DNA of 64,000 bases from UBA1426 sp050953365. GTDB lineage: Bacteria; Bacillota; Clostridia; Peptostreptococcales; Anaerovoracaceae. Each line of letters starts with the position of its first letter. The stretch's first letter is position 1. Shown here piece after piece: positions 60,872 through 64,000 of this stretch. The translations under genes were made by a program, and so were the position numbers. The stretch lies in NCBI GenBank assembly GCA_050953365.1, contig JBMNMN010000002.1, positions 186,001 to 250,000 on the forward strand, in the 5' to 3' direction. Under the pieces are notes generated by a model. It saw only the letters and a program-made list of their open reading frames with translations. It was not told where the DNA came from and ran no database searches.

Positions 60872-63454
60872 ATGAACATGGAGAGAATGACAGAAAAAGC
60901 GCGAGGAGCTATCATCGACTCCCAGAAGATAGGCGTTGAGGAAGGCCATCAGCAAATTGACGGTGAGCATCTTCATATGGCTTTATTATTGCAGCAAGAG
61001 GGTCTTGTTCCCAAGCTGCTCAATTATATGTCGGTAAATAACGGAGCGTTGATAGGAGATTTGCAGGTGGAACTCAGCAAGCTGCCCAAGGTTCAAGGCG
61101 GCGGGGACACCATGTATGCGACTCGAAGGTTAAATAATCTGCTGATGCAGGCAGAGAAAATTGCCAATGATTTTAAAGACGATTATATAAGCGTGGAGCA
61201 TCTGTATTTGGCTTTATTGGAAGAAAAAAATACGCCCTCTGCAAAGCTCTTTCAGAAATACGGTATTACCAGAGAGGGATTCCTGCAAGCCCTGACGAAA
61301 GTAAGGGGCAACCAGAGGGTTACCAACCAAAATCCGGAGGAAAGCTACGAGGCTCTTGAGAAATACGGAAGGGATTTGGTGGATCTTGCCCGGAAAGGGA
61401 AATTGGATCCGGTTATCGGCCGCGATAGTGAAATTCGTCATACGATACAGATCCTCTCTCGAAGGACCAAGAACAACCCTGTGTTGATCGGTGAGCCCGG
61501 CGTAGGTAAGACGGCCGTTGTGGAAGGCTTGGCCCAGAGGATTCTCAACGGAGATGTACCGGAAGGGCTGAAGGATAAAACAATTTATGCCTTGGACATG
61601 GGCGCCTTAATTGCCGGCGCTAAATACCGGGGAGAATTCGAAGAGAGATTAAAAGCCGTTCTCAACGAAATCGAAAAGTCCGAAGGGAAGATCATACTGT
61701 TCATCGACGAAATCCATAACATTGTAGGAGCCGGTAAAGCGGAAGGCGCCATGGATGCGGGCAACCTTCTGAAACCAAAGCTTGCCCGAGGGGAACTTCA
61801 CTGCATCGGCGCCACAACCCTTGATGAATACAGAAAGCATATTGAGAAGGATGCGGCTCTGGAGCGACGCTTCCAGAAAATCTTAGTGGAGCAGCCTACT
61901 GTGGAGGATACGATATCCATTCTCAGAGGCTTGAAGGAAAGATTTGAGATCCACCATGGTGTTCGGATTACCGACAATGCGCTGATCGCTTGCGCGACTC
62001 TTTCGGACCGCTACATCAGCGATCGCTTCCTGCCGGATAAGGCCATAGATCTGATGGATGAAGCAGCCTCCATGATACGCACCGAGATTGACAGCATGCC
62101 GGCAGAGCTGGATGAATGCGCCAGGAAAATCATGCAGCTTGAAATAGAGAAGCAGGCCTTAGGAAAGGAATCCGATGAAGCCTCGAAGATCAGGCTGGAG
62201 AACATCCAGCGAGAGTTGGCTAAACTGAGGGAAGAACACGATGCCATGCGCGCCCAGTGGGAGAGCGAAAAACAAGCCATAACACAGCAAAAGGCAACAA
62301 AGCAGCAAATCGAAGAGGTACGCCACGAAATCGAAGAAGCTGAGAGACGTTACGACTTGGAAAAACTCGCAGAACTGAAATACGGCACTCTCCCTGCCCT
62401 TGAGAAAAAGCTCCAGGAAGAAACAGCCAGAATAGACGAGGTAAAGGAGTATCGACTTCTAAAAGAAGAGGTAACGGAAGAAGAAATTGCCGAGGTGGTA
62501 TCCAAGTGGACCGGAATTCCTGTGAGCAAGCTCGTGGAATCGGAAAAGGAGAAGCTGCTCCGGCTGCCGGAGGTGTTGCATAAGCGGGTTGTCGGTCAGG
62601 AGGAGGCGGTCAATGCCGTATCCGAGGCTGTACTTCGCGCCAGGGCCGGCCTAAAGGACATCAATCGTCCCATCGGTTCCTTTATTTTCCTCGGACCGAC
62701 GGGAGTAGGAAAGACCGAGTTGGCAAAAGCTCTTTCCGAGGCGCTGTTTGATTCCGAAAAGAATATGATCCGCATCGATATGTCCGAATACATGGAGAAG
62801 CATTCCGTATCCAGAATGGTAGGAGCTCCTCCGGGCTATGTGGGTTACGATGAAGGCGGTCAACTGACGGAGGCCGTAAGAAGAAAGCCTTATTCCGTCA
62901 TCTTGTTTGATGAGATCGAAAAGGCCCATCCGGATGTATTCAACATTCTGCTTCAGCTGCTGGATGACGGCAGGTTGACGGACAATCAGGGGAGGACGGT
63001 GGACTTTAAAAACTGCATCGTCATCATGACTTCTAATATAGGAAGCGCCTATCTGGTGGAAAACATCGAGCCCGACGGTACGATTTCCTATGAGGTGAAG
63101 GAGAGGGTGGAGGAAGAGATGAAGCGTTACTTCCGCCCGGAATTCATAAATAGGATCGACGACATAGTGCTCTTCTCGCCGCTGACGGAAGATCAGATCA
63201 TCAAAATCATCGATCTGGCCATGGAGGATATTCAAAAGAGACTTGCGGATCGCAGAATTCAAGTGGCTCTTACGGATGCGACGAAACGATACATCGCAAA
63301 AGAAGCTTATTCGCCTACCTTCGGAGCAAGGCCTGTGAAGCGATATCTGCAAAAACATATTGAAACGGAAATCGCAACGAAGATCATCCGGGGCGAGGTT
63401 AAGGACGGAGAAACCATTACCATCGATATTAAAGATGATAAAATGGTTCTTTAA
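60872..63454 (+). CDS. clpB: ATP-dependent chaperone ClpB
   Basis: 860 residues from ATG 60872 behind GGGGGGTGG. Hsp104/ClpB disaggregase: N domain (1 to about 145), first AAA module with GEPGVGKTAVVEGLA and FIDEIHNIVGAG, a long coiled-coil middle domain (about 400-525, IRLENIQRELAKLREEHDAM), second AAA module with GPTGVGKTELAKALSEALF, GAPPGYVGYDEGGQLTEAVR and a C-terminal arm. The middle domain length separates it from ClpC and ClpA. Works with DnaK. Under CIRCE control. Confidence 0.97.
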   Translation: MNMERMTEKARGAIIDSQKIGVEEGHQQIDGEHLHMALLLQQEGLVPKLLNYMSVNNGALIGDLQVELSKLPKVQGGGDTMYATRRLNNLLMQAEKIANDFKDDYISVEHLYLALLEEKNTPSAKLFQKYGITREGFLQALTKVRGNQRVTNQNPEESYEALEKYGRDLVDLARKGKLDPVIGRDSEIRHTIQILSRRTKNNPVLIGEPGVGKTAVVEGLAQRILNGDVPEGLKDKTIYALDMGALIAGAKYRGEFEERLKAVLNEIEKSEGKIILFIDEIHNIVGAGKAEGAMDAGNLLKPKLARGELHCIGATTLDEYRKHIEKDAALERRFQKILVEQPTVEDTISILRGLKERFEIHHGVRITDNALIACATLSDRYISDRFLPDKAIDLMDEAASMIRTEIDSMPAELDECARKIMQLEIEKQALGKESDEASKIRLENIQRELAKLREEHDAMRAQWESEKQAITQQKATKQQIEEVRHEIEEAERRYDLEKLAELKYGTLPALEKKLQEETARIDEVKEYRLLKEEVTEEEIAEVVSKWTGIPVSKLVESEKEKLLRLPEVLHKRVVGQEEAVNAVSEAVLRARAGLKDINRPIGSFIFLGPTGVGKTELAKALSEALFDSEKNMIRIDMSEYMEKHSVSRMVGAPPGYVGYDEGGQLTEAVRRKPYSVILFDEIEKAHPDVFNILLQLLDDGRLTDNQGRTVDFKNCIVIMTSNIGSAYLVENIEPDGTISYEVKERVEEEMKRYFRPEFINRIDDIVLFSPLTEDQIIKIIDLAMEDIQKRLADRRIQVALTDATKRYIAKEAYSPTFGARPVKRYLQKHIETEIATKIIRGEVKDGETITIDIKDDKMVL

Positions 63455-63474
63455 TGGAGCATTACGAAAAAAGA

Positions 63475-63506
63475 GGGGACATTTCTTCGCCGAAATGTCC
63501 CCTTTT
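63475..63506. terminator. Bidirectional terminator between clpB and the second aroB
   Basis: GGGGACATTTC and GAAATGTCCCC form a perfect 11-bp stem with a six-base loop. TTTT follows on the plus strand; TCTTTTTT follows on the minus strand. Confidence 0.92.
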
Positions 63507-63547
63507 GCATTGCATCTGAAAAAAGTGTTTCTTGGAAACCTCCAGCT

Positions 63548-64000
63548 TTAGCTGTTTTTCGGATCTATGAAATCTGCATACTCGGATTTGTTGATCTGAT
63601 AGAGGAATCCCTTGCCGATCTTCTCAAGAAGCACCAGGTTCAGAGTATTGCCGCGGCGCTTCTTATCGTGCTTGACCGCCTCCGTTATCTCGCGAATATT
63701 CGCATCGGCAGGAAGCTGGTAGGGCAGGTCGTATGCGGTGAGAATTTTCTTAAGCAAGTTGGACGTATTGGGTGCCGTAAGTCCTGCTCTTTCGCCTGCC
63801 AGAGTCGTCATATACATGCCGATAGCCACCGCTTCTCCGTGTGAATACGTTTTCTCGGGATAATAGTCTTCAATACAGTGTCCGAAGGTGTGGCCGAAGT
63901 TCAGCAGCATTGCGATGCCGTAGTCACGGGAATCCAACTCGATGATCTGCTTTTTAATTAGGCAGCAGCGATAGATGATAGACTCGATGCCGGAACCGTC
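63548..64000 (-). CDS. aroB: Second 3-dehydroquinate synthase, C-terminal part (5' end outside window)
   Basis: 151 residues open to the window edge (the ATG-like start at 63937 is internal; the frame continues upstream with RCCLIKKQIIELD). Metal-site motifs NFGHTFGHCIEDYY and THSHGEAVAIGM-like YSHGEAVAIGM and the DKKRRGNTLNLVLL block mark AroB. It aligns along its length with the aroB at 5191 but is clearly diverged, so it is a paralogue, not a duplication artefact. Direction is leftward and the gene is last before a terminator. A 2-deoxy-scyllo-inosose synthase-type relative cannot be excluded from the C-terminal part alone. Confidence 0.88.
   Translation of the reverse strand, partial: DGSGIESIIYRCCLIKKQIIELDSRDYGIAMLLNFGHTFGHCIEDYYPEKTYSHGEAVAIGMYMTTLAGERAGLTAPNTSNLLKKILTAYDLPYQLPADANIREITEAVKHDKKRRGNTLNLVLLEKIGKGFLYQINKSEYADFIDPKNS

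Overview
The window looks like a chromosomal segment of an endospore-forming, low-to-moderate GC member of the Clostridia (Bacillota). Support comes from spoIVA, a PASTA-domain Ser/Thr kinase with its PP2C phosphatase, a CIRCE operator before clpB, a T-box leader on thrS, strong GGAGG-type ribosome binding sites, and housekeeping order typical of Clostridia (priA-def-fmt-rsmB-stp-pknB-rsgA-rpe; der-plsY-gpsA). No rRNA, tRNA, complete insertion sequence, prophage or convincing CRISPR array was seen. The genus cannot be fixed from the sequence alone.

Layout. 1-1551: methionine salvage (mtnK 3' end, mtnA). 1638-3370: PadR regulator with two small membrane-associated proteins. 3477-4373 (-): YhcC-like radical SAM protein. 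4374-4860: non-coding, with degenerate copies of a 137-bp repeat. 4896-12182: an aromatic amino acid operon aroB-aroA-aroC-aroKE(fusion)-aroF-pheA, preceded by a promoter, a previously unlisted 41-codon leader peptide packed with Phe/Tyr/Trp codons, and a Rho-independent terminator just before aroB. This is a textbook layout for ribosome-mediated attenuation. 12213-15950: tdk, an aminotransferase, queH, asnA. 16024-25077: the priA to rpe housekeeping operon. 25665-31403: a compact Tad/Flp-pilus-like secretion operon with unusual P-loops and several tiny N-terminally hydrophobic proteins. 31548-32360: DUF1624 membrane protein. 32465-33485: a repeat-rich intergenic region (137-bp tandem repeats, a 17-bp minisatellite, a 35-bp direct repeat) that also holds the threonine T-box of thrS. 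33621-35390: thrS without a TGS domain.

35605-39032: YtrA-like GntR regulator with an ABC exporter, a perfect palindromic operator, and a probably frameshifted permease 3' end. 39174-41207: small DUF2007 protein, winged-helix-like protein, TolC-like protein. 41268-49812: sppA, der-plsY-gpsA, ilvA, miaB, purB. 50016-51494: spoIVA. 51567-52060: an array of GTTGC/GCAAC hairpins, period 52 bp. 52222-58706: PstS-like lipoprotein, DUF3298-like protein, YdcZ, cardiolipin synthase, thioredoxin, glyA. 58776-59808 (-): four-LysM protein split by a one-base frameshift. 59979-63454: site-2-protease family protein and CIRCE-controlled clpB. 63548-64000 (-): the 3' part of a second aroB.

The most interesting items are the aromatic leader peptide and attenuator, the 137-bp structured repeat family at two loci 28 kb apart, the GTTGC hairpin array, and the minimal Tad-like locus.
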